Shown here: piece by piece, positions 27,501 through 40,055 of the stretch | Position numbering within the stretch: the first letter of the stretch is position 1 | Layout of the letters: each line of letters starts with the position of its first letter | NCBI RefSeq assembly: GCF_000524195.1 | Contig: NW_020170384.1 | Location: 768,371 to 832,370, forward strand | DNA length: 64,000 nucleotides | Direction of reading: 5' to 3' | From: Echinococcus granulosus | Taxonomy: Eukaryota; Platyhelminthes; Cestoda; Cyclophyllidea; Taeniidae | The notes under the pieces: generated by a model | Told to the model about the DNA's origin: nothing | The model's input: only the letters and a program-made list of their open reading frames with translations | The model's database searches: none | Program-made: the position numbers and the translations under genes

Positions 27501-30483
27501 ATTATCTTGTCTCCTCTCAACACTGCCTTGGTATGTGCTTTCCTAGTCCTACTGAAATGATGGGCGTCACCTTTCCCCCTGGAACCAATTTTATCAATGT
27601 GCTCAAGTTTATGCAGTTAAGATTTATGCCACTTTTAAGTGATGTGGAGTTCATTTGAGCTATGAATTTATCTTTTCACAAAAAAGGAGTATGGAGTACC
27701 AGCTGCTGATTGAAAACTTGGGGCGTTTTGCCTGGAATCTACCAGACACCCATGGGAACAGCTGCGACGCCGCACTTCATATCACGTATCCAATTCGCAT
27801 GTTGGGTGAAAGTTTTCGCATGCAGTCTTTAAATTTCGTGCTTTAGAATCCAATCGGTTATTGCCGCATTAAAAATGTCTATTGACATTCCCCTGTTAAC
27901 AGGGGGCTTCACAGAAGCGCAAGGAAGGCTACATGGAAAAGTGATATCATATTTTCCATCATTGTCATAACAGGCGATTTTGAAATGTCTCGTCATAGTA
28001 TCAAAATGCGCTTCCGTTTTGAAACAGCAAAATCCTTCGCAAACATGTATCCAACTGTTTCGATCGTTGTGAATCCGCGCTGAGAGAGTTTGGGAGGGGC
28101 TATGCATTTACCCACCACATATGAACCAGCCCAAGCGTTCAACGAACCTGTGGGAATTTGACATGGTAAAGAGTAAACGCTCACAAGTCTTGGTCACCTA
28201 AGTTTTAGGCACTGATGAAAAGATTGCGCAATTCACTATCCTCTTCTGCATTCTTTTAGTCTTGATACGATTAGAGATCCTCCTAACTCAGTTTTTCTAG
28301 TTTAAAAATATCATTTCTCATCAGACTTGCTTCATAACAAACATTCGTCCGATGTCCGGCGCCTCATTGCTGTAATGCTTAAACAACTAAAAAACGCTTT
28401 GACCTTTCCTTTTTTAAAATCTTTTTATCATTATCAGGGAACTAATTTTCTACGCAAACCGAGATGAAAATGAAACAGTGAATCGCGACATTTTCGAGAA
28501 TATGGCAGAAAGCCCCACGGTGTCCATTTGGGACAAAACAGGGCAGAAACTCACAAAGTCATGTGACAATAATATCTTAGAATCCACGCAACTCTTCAAG
28601 AAATCCATCTTATGCCGACATGATGCATGTCAAATCTATCGAACTGAATAGAAAGGCCGAAATTTTTGTAATGTCAGTCAAGGTGAGGATCATATTCACA
28701 GTTGGACTGTCCAACTTGTTTGTCAATTCACATTAATGAAATGTTCGCTTGCATTCACTACCCGCACAAATTATTTTCTAAGAACTGTGAAAGATTTATG
28801 TGGCCACTTCTCCTTCCTCTCGAATATGTCAGGGCATGCTGAGAACCCGTGTTATCTTCTAGACCACTCCTCAAAGCAGCTGGAAATTGCAGTCTTGGGT
28901 GGTCCTCTTGCTGAAATATAACCGAAAAGTTTGTATAAACAAGTTGGCAATGGTAAAGCTATTCCTCCGTGATATTTAAGTAGCCAGAAACCACAATGCC
29001 GACAGCTTGCTTGCAAAAGCAGTGCATAGGTTTGTCTCAGAGGCAGGGGTCAGGGCTTTTGTTCCCTAACAAACTTAAAGCCTTCAAATTGAAATAGGTC
29101 GTAAGAATGAGACAAAGTACGAATTTTGCGTAATCACATCTCCAAACTTTTGACATCCTAATTATTGCGGAGGCATTTAAGTAATGGCTTCTGGTCAATG
29201 AGACATGCTTGCATTGCAGCAATGAATTCTATGAAAAACGAAATAAACTGAATTTTTACTTATTTTAATGCCTCCATAACCTGCACCGTCATTAAAGTTA
29301 ACCATACATTGCTCCGGTAAACGATAATTTTCAATTTCACAATAAAAGTGGCAAAAGTATGCTTTGGAAGATGGAACGTCCGGAATCGAAATGATACAAT
29401 ATAAACAAGTTAACTTACAACAGTCAGCTTTTTAACAACCTGCAGTCACTCAAAAGAGTGTGTGAGGATTAAAATGCTGATTTTAGTTAAGATCAAAAGA
29501 CTAGCCTTGGGCTTGTGGTGAATTGACAATAGTAAAAGCAGAACCGATTGGAAGAGGTAAAATAATCTAAATGCGACTATTGTACCTTGGCTAACTATCA
29601 TAGCTTTCCGGTCCTGGTTGAGGAAAAACAAAGTGGGATGCAAATTAGCTCCCTTCCTCTTTCCAAATGATAAGTAGGGAAATTTGATTCAACCCGTCTA
29701 CGTAGACGTGCAAACGTATTCCCTTTCATCACAAATGAAAAGCCCACGTTTAATCCTCCCCTACTTTGCAAGAGAAGATTCTCAATGTGAAAGGTCTGAC
29801 ACTGTTTTTCTACTTTACCTTCAGACCATTTTTGAGTCGGAACAGATGAGTCTTGGGAGAGGGAGGGTTCCCGTAAAATCTGGTAGTTGACGGTAATGAC
29901 TGGGCCATAATTATATCAGCTATGTGAATATTGTATTTTATTTTGGTGAATCATGGAATACTGGAAGAAGGGGATCCTCACCACCCAGCCACAAAGCACC
30001 AACGAGTATGCCAATAACGTAAATGCAGAATGAGGTATTTTAGTACATAGAGGCTTCCTAATTTTCCTCCACCGGATCTGACTTTGTAAGGGGAGTGCAG
30101 AAGGGGCATGACATTTTGCCCGCCTCACTTTATGCTGCGGCCATATTCGTGTAATTTCGGTCCTTTTAAAATATTATATATAGTAATCCAAGTTCTTAAT
30201 TTGCGCTCCGTGACGCCACTGCATGCCATTTTAAGGAAGCTTAAATCAGTAAGATCATTTTCGTTAGTAATCTTGAGTTTCTAGTAGTATTACAGAGGAG
30301 AATTTTATTAGAGGTGGAGGACATACCATGCTTGGCAAGAGTTGGTAGAAGGTCTTTCTCCAAAAAGACCCCCGTAATTGAATTGTCATGAAACAGCAAG
30401 CGCCTACTCCATCCACTAGTCTTGTGAGTCCGAACGAGTAGCAGCACGAGGACCCTTAGAGCAATTGAAACTGTCCGGTTCAT
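12571..30483 (-). CDS. Ig-superfamily single-pass membrane protein, four Ig-like domains
   Basis: I assemble ten phase-consistent minus-strand exons: 30483-30327, 26955-26868, 26595-26429, 24692-24454, 20999-20873, 20169-20039, 19063-18814, 15068-14898, 14725-14594, 13109-12571. Together they give about 666 residues. Residues 1-24 look like a signal peptide (first Met of MNRTVSIALRV). Four Ig-like units follow (about 53-137, 138-259, 260-380, 381-487), each with the Cys, Trp, Cys pattern, for example RRVAWYKDGLKL and SGAYTCQAKNALGWG. A hydrophobic segment (about 499-520, MKVLLTCGILVLALLSVLAC) is followed by basic residues and a 146-residue tail with no kinase motifs. The role is probably adhesion or receptor function at the cell surface (inference); I cannot assign a named family. 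Exons 8 and 9 and the exon 7 donor have weak splice signals. Without exons 8-9, exon 7 still joins exon 10 in frame (565 residues), so exon skipping is possible. Introns reach 3.7 kb. Confidence 0.75.
27890..27905. other. perfect 16-base palindrome inside an Ig-gene intron
   Basis: The sequence CCCCTGTTAACAGGGG equals its own reverse complement. It lies in the first intron of the Ig-superfamily gene. It could be a protein-binding site or chance; nothing else nearby explains it. Confidence 0.5.
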
Positions 30484-33400
30484 GAAACCTACCAAGGGAA
30501 TGTAAATTCATGGTATTCCAGCGTATGCCCAAAGCCCTGAGATGTTGCTGTTGCTCGCTGATTGGTTAGAGATCAAAACAAATGCTTATTTCCACCAATC
30601 ACTCCGAGGCGTCCTGCGAATGTTTGTAGAGTATCACATTTCTGTTGGTGGACTATACGGTCTCAAAATGGATCACTCTTCCTGGACTACCACAGGGTGC
30701 GTTTTTTTGCGGACGATTGGGGGCAAAGTTTCACACTAGGGTTTACCTAGTTTTTGCAAGGGAGATTCAGAACTTAAACCTCTTACGATACGGGTATTAC
30801 CGACCCAAAACTGTGGGAAAAGAAAAATACCTTACTTGTAGGTACGTCACTCATTCTATGCACAAATTTTTGTATATAAGATGACACAATCTCCAAAAGA
30901 GACTACTTCGGTCATTCATAGGCAAGATTTGATTCGATATGTCCTACAGACTGCTTAACATTATCGCTGATCATAAAGAGCCGGAAATGTTGATTTATAT
31001 CCCGTGCGCTCATTTTAGAATCGCCATGCATGACTGCTCCATTAGAGCGGAGAGAAGCGAAATAACAGACCTTCGACCCTACTCACAGGACAGGCAGTTT
31101 CCGTTCTTCTTCGATAAGAAGGCAATATTAAGGAAAATTGGTGCTCTCTTTCGGTCTCTTTCTAACAACTTTTTAGCCAGTGAATCAAATGAAATTAAAA
31201 AACGAGCATATTCCCTTTTTAATGAGCGTCCTTCAGTGCATTTAAACATACATATCTTTGCACATAAGCTTTAACTAAATGTGAATGAATGGTTGGTTGA
31301 AATTGGTGAAGAAAGGGCGTCATACCGTTATGTACACATGAAGACATAAAGTGCTGGATGTTAGTATAGGGGAATCAAACCATAAGCCCTTGAGACGATC
31401 GCACTCCTATACACTGAAGGATCTTTATGTGGCACAAATATGCAACATTTCGAGTTTTTGTTTAACTAACCTTTTTGTTTCACCGGCACTTAAAGTGCCG
31501 CCTTTGTACTTCCACTGGGCAGCGAGGCATCTGAGCCATGCCACTAGCTTCCAGCCCTTCTGCATGTTGGTATTACATATTTTACCCAAGTATTGTGTCT
31601 TCTTTCGTCTTTAGGGAAGTCTGGGGCGCTGCAAATTAACGCTTGGTTCAGCTCATAACAACTTAGGCATCGCCTTTTGACCGATGGGACGGGTTCTTGC
31701 ATATACTCAAATTAGTTCTGAATGAATACATATCATTTTGGTTAATAATTTGCAACCTCACCAGTATGTCTTGGGAATTTTTCGTGATGCCCTTGGGCTT
31801 TTTTCCCGTGTTTGAGGGGTTTATTCAAAGAGAAATAAAAATGTTTTTGAAACGGATTTGTTCATCTAGAATAAAATTTATTTAGCGCAAATAAGTTGTC
31901 GCACTTAATTTCCGTGTTAAGTTTCAATTTGTTCTGTCATATTTTACTGGTTTCCCCCGGGAATTATACAATCGGTGGATACAACTATTGAGATTTGTGC
32001 TTTCATTGTGCCAGCAACAGTAATATCAAATCCCTCTGTATGAAACGTTAAACCCCATTGGCCTTGGGCGACGGGACGGATGGTCGTGCTCTATTCAAGA
32101 CCACGTTAATGGTTCTACCAATATAAATCAGGCTGGCGTCAGACCTCCATTAGGAAGTATTGCCCGCCCCCTCCCCCCAATACCCTCTGTTGTTGCTTTT
32201 ATGCCTCAAAGAGTGGTACAGACAACATATTCAGGTCTGTAATGACAAAACTACGTGATTTACTCTGTAACCAGTCGTAAAATATAAAATTTATATTAAT
32301 CATTCGTGGTTGTTTACGACGAAATCGGTGAGCTGGAACAGTAGTTAACACCTTATGGCTAAGTAGGTGTCTATGTGAAAATCCAAATCGAATTTTATCC
32401 AGTTTTTTAATCGTCGTGTCTTTTAACGACATCAAAAAAACATATCTGAATACGGAAACCTAGGAAGTACTTTTCGTCGCAGTAGCACGCATTAGAATGG
32501 GCATAAACCGATATTTCCAGCTAAGATTGAAGGGATATTACAGACCTGAAAACAACGACCAGGAATGGAGATCCCTTCGAGTACCCGCAAAATTGAGTCG
32601 GTTTTATTTCTAACCTCCAGCTCATCGTCTCCAGACAAACCAGCATGAGAATTAGATAAATTTCCAATGTTCATAAATTAGGATTCACCATAGCATAGTG
32701 ACATTGAGGCAGAGCCTGGATAGTTTCTATTTTCATAGAGGTACGCCACTAATTTTATGAAAATAACTTGGGATGAAGCAGCATTATAACTAATTGTATT
32801 CCCGATGAGGGTCGATTTTAGTTGGAGGTTTTTTTTTGAAAGGCCGCTAATTTCTTTAAAATGATTTTGCCATCCAAGTATTCTCGTCCATGGTCCTTCC
32901 AAAACTTTCCAGGTTTACTTAACTGGAAATGAAGGTGGTTTTGGAAGATGCCTTTACACAGATGAAATTGTTTTAGATATCATCACACATGTGTAAAGAT
33001 CTCCACCGTACTTTATAGAGAAGAGAGGACAAGATTATGTGTACCCTAATCTATACCTCTTTCAGGAAATTCCTCTCATGTGTCCGGGTCACTTTACCCT
33101 TTTTGATGTGCAAACAACCTGATAAAGCCATTTCTCAAGCTTGATTCGTTCCCAAACATTAGTGAAGAATGGCAGTTTGACTACCGAAATGATTTAATTG
33201 ATGTACTTCAAGCTAGGCCTATTATGTGCAAGATAGGAGTATTGCGCTGTGTTCTGACAGTTTGCTTAACTCTGCGTTTGATCTTGCAGATATTTCAGTA
33301 TCTGCAGACTGTACTTCCGCTCGGTGGCACGACATCCGAGTCACGGCAGTATCCTCTCAGTCCTTATGTACGACGGTAATGTGCTTTTTGCCATGATACT

Positions 33401-34472
33401 AGGACTTCTTACTAGTTTAGGAAGGGCTCGAGACACTACAAAGGATCCGCTTAAATATAAATGAATTGTTTAAAAAGAAGTGCCAAAGTAGGACATGTTC
33501 AAAATCTATTTGAGGGTAGCAACTTTATTCTGTTTTATAGACTGGTATATACAGCGAAATTCCTAAAGTATTTACAAACAAATAGGCAGTTCCTAGAAAA
33601 AACCGCTACACCAATCTAGATTCTCATTTGTGACTTTTGCCTGGGAAACACATTATGGATTTGGCACTTTGTAATTACTAGGTCCTGACAACGGCAAGTA
33701 ATCAGTGAAACACTTCGTTTCTTTGTATTTTAAAGCAAATGAAATAATACTGTGATTTCTTGACAGCTTTACCTGTCAACCTCCGACCTCGAGTGTGTTT
33801 GGTGAAAGGATAGCCTTATGCGAAAAAGAAAGAAAGGTTTATGGGAAGTTAAGAATTCCCTAACTTGATAAAGGAAAATTAAAGTTTTACGATTTAGCTC
33901 ACCGAAAGATGCAGTAAGGGAAAACGTGCATAGCAAATCAACATGTTGCATTCTAATTGTAATTCAACGTATTGCGAGTTCATATGTGTAAATCAAGAAG
34001 AGTGTGCGTTCAATTGCGAGGACTGCTATTTGGATCCACTAGTGACATTGCTCTATTTCTAATGCCGATCAAAGCAAACATGGCAACAATGCCATGTCAA
34101 TTATTCATCCAAAAATTCCCTCTGATTTAATCTGGCTTGCCGTAGAAATAGCCAAATTAGATTTAAAAATTTATGAACAGTCGGCCTCCTGAAAGGGTTC
34201 AATGAACTCATCTGACAGACAAAATGGCTTAAGGGCTCGGTGGTCTTGTTGCACAAAAAAAGGGATTCGCCTGTCTCATTTTAAAATTTCTAGAGCATGT
34301 GATGACAAAATTTAACATATTAAGCAAAAGTGAGTTAAGTATTTCAACTAACAGTTTTCAATAACTGCAATATTAGCCTAGTATTTTTTGATTCCAACTG
34401 ACTTAAACAACCTAACCCAGCGCACTGATTGGCAGTTTCATGCGGCGAAATTGAAACCACCCTTTTCGGGTC
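30484..34472. other. intergenic region between Ig gene and RRS1
   Basis: This region separates the first exon of the minus-strand Ig gene from the plus-strand RRS1 gene, so both promoters should lie inside it. It carries one minus-oriented copy of the dispersed repeat (about 31445-31610). A plus-strand stretch at about 33300-33375 has an acceptor (ATTTCAG), a donor (GTAATG) and an open frame between them. A minus-strand frame starting near 32674 ends at a GTCTGT donor. Neither resembles a protein I know. Confidence 0.5.
31445..31610 (-). repeat. dispersed repeat, copy D (inverted)
   Basis: Read on the minus strand, this matches the copies at 38.3 and 39.5 kb. Shared blocks, in order, are AAGACGAAAGAAG, then GCAGAAGGGCT, a paired GGCATGGC...GCC region, GGAAGTACAAAGGCGG, CTTTAAGTG, and a tail with GTTAAACAAA. 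It has the size of a short interspersed element or structured-RNA relic. No open frame or obvious target-site duplication is visible. Confidence 0.75.
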
Positions 34473-35662
34473 ATGGATCTCGCAAGTCGTCATCTTTTAG
34501 CGGAATACGATCTCGGCAATCTTTTATATGAAGATAAAGCACCTATAGATCCAAAAGATGTGTAAGTGGATTTGGTTAATCCTTGTTTATTGTCGTAGCA
34601 ACAAGGCATTTATTCGAAGCCTAACATTAGATTGCACTCAGCACTTCCTAAGGGAGTTTTGGAAGGCAAGTCCATCTTTTTCCGATCTAATGGCTCCATA
34701 GCTCCCAACAGAAACCAACGACGGGATATTGGTTTCAGTTGTAAGAATGTTTGGTTTTATAAGTGTCGATTAGCTCCCTGATCCCGTATCCAGGCTTCCA
34801 CGTGAAAAGCGAACTCCGAAAGCGAAAGAGTTAACTCGTTGGGAGAGATTCGCCCAAATGAAGGGTATAAAGAAACGCAAAAAGTCTAGGAAAGTCTGGG
34901 ACGAGGCTAGTCAGTCTTGGAAGCCCAGGTGGGGCAAGGATCGTGTGGATTCCGTGAAGGATAAGTGGGTTCTCGAAGTTCCCGATAACGCAGGTATTTT
35001 AATGGTACTCAGCACCACTTTTACGCCTTAAGATCCGTACGAGGACCAGTTTGAGAAGTTGTCAAGGGCTCGAAGTGAAAGAAGGGCTAAGAATGAATTT
35101 GCAAGATTAAAGAACATTGCCCGAACGGTGAAAAAGGGTCAAGGTAATCAGTCTTTTCGTGCAATATTAATGCACTAGCTGGATTTTGTTTTGTTGGCAC
35201 AGTCTAGTATCTCCATTTATCTTTCGCCATGTCAACTTCGCAATCAAATATCAGCTACGACAGATTTGCTAATTATTTCAGCTCCTCCTCTCGGGGTTCT
35301 GACCGAATCTGAGGCATCTAAAAATATCCTCAGTCGGGCTCTGGAAATCACCAAGCGCTCAGATGCCTCTATGGGCCTTTTTTCACAGGAAATCAACGAA
35401 CAAAAGATTGCCAACAAAGCAGAGTAAGTTAGTTTGTTCGTTGAATCGTTTTTAGCTTTCGAACTGACCACTTTGACATTAATGGTCCTAATTTACTGTC
35501 TTTTCTTCTTTGTATTGATAACCTGTGTTAAATTATCCGTAAACATTTGTTTTCAGAAAGAAGCATTCAGTGAAAAACCGAGGTAAGAAGGGAAAGAAAG
35601 GTGGTCCCAGTCGTCACGCCAGGGGTGGAAAAGGTCGGGGTCGTCTTTCCAACAAAAAGTAA
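34473..35662 (+). CDS. RRS1: ribosome biogenesis regulatory protein RRS1 homologue
   Basis: Seven exons read in frame from ATG to TAA: 34473-34561, 34599-34665, 34702-34740, 34774-34993, 35033-35143, 35282-35423, 35557-35662. They give 257 residues. RRS1 is a nucleolar factor that, with RPF2, brings the 5S RNP into pre-60S ribosomes. The family landmarks appear in order: N-terminal EYDLGNLL, FWKLPTE, LPDPVSRLPREKR, TRWERFAQMKGIKKRKKSRK, VWDEASQSWKPRWG, WVLEVPDNA, DPYEDQFEKL and KNEFARLKNIAR. The tail is rich in Lys, Arg and Gly, as expected for a nucleolar RNA-associated protein. The first four introns are 37, 36, 33 and 39 bases long; the 36-base one is GC-AG (AAG/GCAAGT). The last two are 138 and 133 bases. 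An upstream ATG is out of frame and stops after three codons, supporting the chosen start. I saw no AATAAA just downstream. Confidence 0.93.
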
Positions 35663-38269
35663 CTGTCTGCTTTTGTCCACTGTAAATATGTTATGTGTAT
35701 TTTCAAGCTTATCTTTTTCTTGTGAAATTGGAATAAGTGTTGCCCTTATTGATTGGCATGATGTGATACTTTATCGTAGCAAAACATGAAGTTGATTTGC
35801 TTTCATATAAAGGCTCGATCACGTTCGACTTCCGAAGTGACTGTTAACCGTTCTCACCTTATAGTGACATAGATCCTTGCAGATTTTGGTAGAAAGTACT
35901 GGAATATTTTCCTTATGGGTTATCTGGGGGCAATTCTTTTAGGCTTCTATGTCACCGACTTGCGGCTTACCTGTGCTTTTACTCAAAAGTTATAAGTAGC
36001 AGGTCTATTGGTGGGCTTGAAACCATGCAAGTGCAACACCGTTTTCTATCGTCTTCGGTTGCCTTGCGCACTCTTAGAATCGACAATAGCTCGGTTACCT
36101 GTTCTTGATTTCTTGTTACCAACTAGTAATTCTGCCACGCTCTCTCTTGTCGCGAGGAGAACGCAACATTTCTCCTCGGTTGATCACTGTGTATTGCCTA
36201 GAAAACCTCTGGAGTGGAAGTTTATTCGAACTCACCAACCAGATAACGTATTGAATACTCTTCTGGGAGATTCTTTGCGTTGGTCCGAAAATCATGATAT
36301 GCAGGATCGATTGGTTTGTTCATAACAAAGAGTGTGTAAGTGATAGTTTAATACGCTTATTGCTAACACATGAACAATATATCACGGTTTGGCAAAGATA
36401 ATATGGAGTGACGTGCTGACCGCGGTGCTGGCTTAAGTGAATTAGGGGATGGGTGCTATGCCGCTCGTGGAAAATGGTTGAAATTACCTAAATGGATGAG
36501 TGGCAGTGAATGTTTAACATGCTGGCCGTGAATGACATCTTCACAGGGGGTATCATTTTCCAATTATTTGAGTTTAAAATGCAATCCCTTAACTTTATAA
36601 TGAGCGGGAGAGCTGCTTTTTTCTGCATAAGTTTTTTACTTTCTGCATTTGTCAAATGTAGCATTAAAGAGACTCGAACTATGAAAGTAAGTGAAGTCGT
36701 TCAGCTTTAAGAAACCCAATAATGCACGAAGATATTTCGAAGTTAGCCGTTCACTCAAACACATAAGTTTTCATTGCCTAAATTTTTAAATGAATGCTGC
36801 GGACTAAGAAAGTGAACCACTGGATGTCAATGCCAATCATCTCGGATGTTGAATTTCAAAAACTCGAGTACTTTAATGCGAAACTACCATAATTGCGTAG
36901 GTGAAAGTGTAAGGTTCAAATAGCCCCTGTGTTTGTTGTCTGCAGGAGACAGCAGTCAGCAACAGCCCAAGTACTAATCAGCGGCTCAACCCGATTGTTC
37001 GCTTTTGCAGCAGTTTTGGTCACTTCAAGAACCGACACCGCCCCTAACCACTGTGTAACATCAGGTAAATTGTCGGGAACTCCGTGAGAAAGTGAGCATC
37101 GTCAATTAGTTTCCTGTAAGATTATTAGTATTCATTAAATTGGGTTTGTTAGGGTTGTGAAACGATTTGTTAATAACAATGTGGTAACGGCCCCCTTCTG
37201 ATCCTGGAGACAGACAACTCTCAAGTCCCCGCCGAGTGGTCAGCTCCCCAATAGTGTTTCCAAATGGGTATTTTTAGGTTCCAGTCGGCAGGGTTTTTCT
37301 GCTGTCATGACTTCTGATGCCTCCGACATAAAGAAAAAACATTCGGGTCTCTAGAAATTGTAGATTCACCCCCCCCACCTATACTTTCAAGCGGTTAATT
37401 ACTTTTACTAGATTTCTTTCAAAAATCGTTCAAATTGCTCATTTAAATATAAAATCATGAGGATAGCTTCTCACTTCAAACGTCAAGTCGCCAGACAATT
37501 GACACACTTAGCACCAAACAGTTAACGCACACGGTTTCCTAGTCGAAGTTTCTGCCGAAAGCGGAGGTCAGGTCTTTGGCGGTCTGATATTTTCTCGGTG
37601 AGCCTTCCTTAAGTTCTTCTTCTCAACCCACGAGTCGAATTAATCCAATTTGTACAGGCTAGCTGTGGATGGAGTAGTGAGGGTTTTGTAGGAGTGTCTC
37701 GAAAATAACTGAATTGTTGTTGTGCCGGTGGTGTCTGAAAAATAGCAGTCTTACTTTCATGTGCATAAGAATGAACACCTCGTGAATTTGTTAACGTGAT
37801 CTATTTCAAGTATATAGTACGGAGGAAAGGCAAAGCACTTTTCATGTACCAGCGCTGGGATGTCGTTTTTCACGATTGTCATGCTACGGATAAAAGTGAC
37901 GGTTCACAGGTGGGTTCGACATTTATCATTTACATTATTTCAACAATGGCTGAAACGCATTGTGCTGGCTGATGTTTCACTTAAACGATAGATTAGTGTA
38001 CATTTAGATATTTGTTGAGGATCTGCATAGTATTTGTTTCAGAGTATAGTCTCATTTATTCTTTCTCACTTTTCTCCTTCAACAGAGGTGTAAATTTCCT
38101 ATTATAATGTGTGAATGCTAGCTTTCAAAGCTCAGCCAACTTAATTAATTGGCTGTTTCCTCTCACATTTGACACTAGCAAAGAGTAAAGTCCATTTCCT
38201 TCCGTTCGCTACGATGATCTTTGCGAAAAGCCGACTTCACATGGTCCTATCTCGCCCTGGCTCTTTCAT

Positions 38270-38440
38270 TAATACGAAAGAAGTCGTAACACTCGGATAG
38301 AGTAAGTGTTGTTGACGCACAGAAGGGTTGGGGACTCCTGGCATGGCCTGGAGGGAGCCATGCGGCTCAGTGGAGGTATAAAGGCGAAGCCTTAAGTGTC
38401 CTCTATACAGAAACGGGAAGTTAGACAAATAATCAAAATA
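38270..38440 (+). repeat. dispersed repeat, copy A
   Basis: Shares with the 39.5 kb copy the blocks ACGAAAGAAG, CAGAAGGGTTGGGG, a GGCATGGCC...GCCATGC paired arm, AGGTATAAAGGCG, CTTAAGTG and a tail ending GTTAGACAAATAAT. Roughly 170 bases without coding potential. Confidence 0.75.
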
Positions 38441-39529
38441 CTATGGTTTATTATTTTCTTGTGACTCCGGTTGTTTTGTTTGTTCCTTCTTTTTACTTGA
38501 AATGAATTTTTTCAGGTTAACTACCTCATACGTGTAACGTGCAGGATTCGATAAGAAAATTTGAGCGTCACGTACCTGCGACACTGATCACAAACGCGTT
38601 TGTTCACACAAATATGGAAATGACATTGACGACGCAACTATATCGCCACAAATACCATTACTGAATTTATATTTTGTAACGGCAAACTGTTTGGTAACTC
38701 ATTTCCCCGACTCCTAAAGGTCGGTTTATTAATCCAGCGGAGGACATCACGGCATTGATTGAGAGACCGACAAGGAGTCAGCTACAGTTAAAGAAACTAC
38801 TCCTGTAAACTTTTTGAACCAAATCTGTTGTTCATCTGCGGGTGGGCTATGTGGGCGCTGTGTCACTAGTTTGGCCGAGGAGGGGGCTTGGAAGGATCTA
38901 GCCGGTCAAGCTACATAAGGTTGCTAACGCAGAATCTCCTCTCGTGGATTCGCAGTCACATCCGCTTCAAACATTCCGCATGTGCCGACGCAATTCCACT
39001 TTTCACTTGCATTTCTCCGCAAATGGTTGATTTAGCCGCATACTGCGTACCTGATGGTGGTTTTCATGTGGGACAGTTTCAAAGCTTCAGTGCTGATTCA
39101 CACTTAGTTACTGTAACCTCCTCTTCGTAATCGAAATTGCATCTCATTTGGTTCATTTAAACAGCGCACGTCTACAGCGATGTTACTTTCAAATTGACAC
39201 AACTTTCTTAAACAAGTAGTAGGCATTCTACATCCTTTCTCATCTGTGGGCCAGTCCGTGTTTTTCCATCCCGTTGATGCCTCTTAACGTCAAGCGCGAA
39301 CGTAAAACAGTTGTATTTCGTTTTGTTTTTGCGACAGTTACATGCTCTTCAAGACGATCAGAAAAAGACACAAAGTAACCAGCTTGTAAAATTCGGAGCA
39401 TTCGTGAGACAGAACGCAGATAATTCATCATAAACCATTGAGCAATTCCTCTACTGCGCCTAAAAATTTTACCATTGAAAGCGGACTTTCCTTAATGCAC
39501 AACCTTATAGCGATGCTTAACTGTGACGC

Positions 39530-39695
39530 ACCAAGTCTACCCTGAAGACGAAAGAAGGCATAATACGTGCTGTCGACCTACAGAAGGGCTTGGGGCTACC
39601 GGCCTGGCCCAGAGGCCAGGCTACTCGGCGAAGGTACAGTGACGGAGCTTTAGGTAGTGCGTTATTAAAACCGAGGGTTAAACAAACAATTTAAG
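39530..39695 (+). repeat. dispersed repeat, copy B
   Basis: Contains GAAGACGAAAGAAGG, ACAGAAGGGCTTGGGG, a hairpin-forming GGCCTGGCCCAGAGGCCAGG, AAGGTACAGTGACGGAGCTT and GGGTTAAACAAACAAT. The self-complementary arm is best preserved in this copy, which suggests that the element or its RNA is structured. Confidence 0.75.
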
Positions 39696-39934
39696 CAATG
39701 CATAATGAGAGATTTTCGAAACGGAGCAGGACCACGATCAGTGCTCTAAGGACCATAAAAATGCTAGTTTATTGTTTATTTTGTGGTAAGCTTGTAAGTT
39801 AAGACTGCATTTCTATAGAAACCTGCTCTGATAGAATTTTATTTAAGTGTCCTACACAACTTTGCAAAAATAACCCATAAAAGATCTGGTTGATAGTGTG
39901 CTCCAAAGAAATAATGTAGCCTCCTGAAGCTTTT

Positions 39935-40055
39935 CTAATAGTGAAAGAAGGCAGAAGGACTGGAAGCCATTCCGTTTTGCTAATGTTTAAAAATCGTAGG
40001 TGACCTTAGAACCAAAAGGAAATGTTTAACAAATAATCGTAGCATTGCAATAACC
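39935..40055 (+). repeat. dispersed repeat, degenerate partial copy C
   Basis: Only the outer parts match the family: GAAAGAAGGCAGAAGG at the left and a tail like AACCAAAAGG...GTTTAACAAATAAT at the right. The GC-rich middle is missing or eroded. Confidence 0.4.

Noticed and set aside
27829..28184. Minus-strand Cys-containing frames inside the first Ig-gene intron, considered as an extra exon
   Set aside because: Exon 1 already joins exon 2 in phase, and these frames lack a convincing acceptor and donor pair.
36008..36325. Plus-strand frame of 105 codons downstream of RRS1
   Set aside because: No family resemblance, no splice links and no nearby polyadenylation signal; length is compatible with chance.
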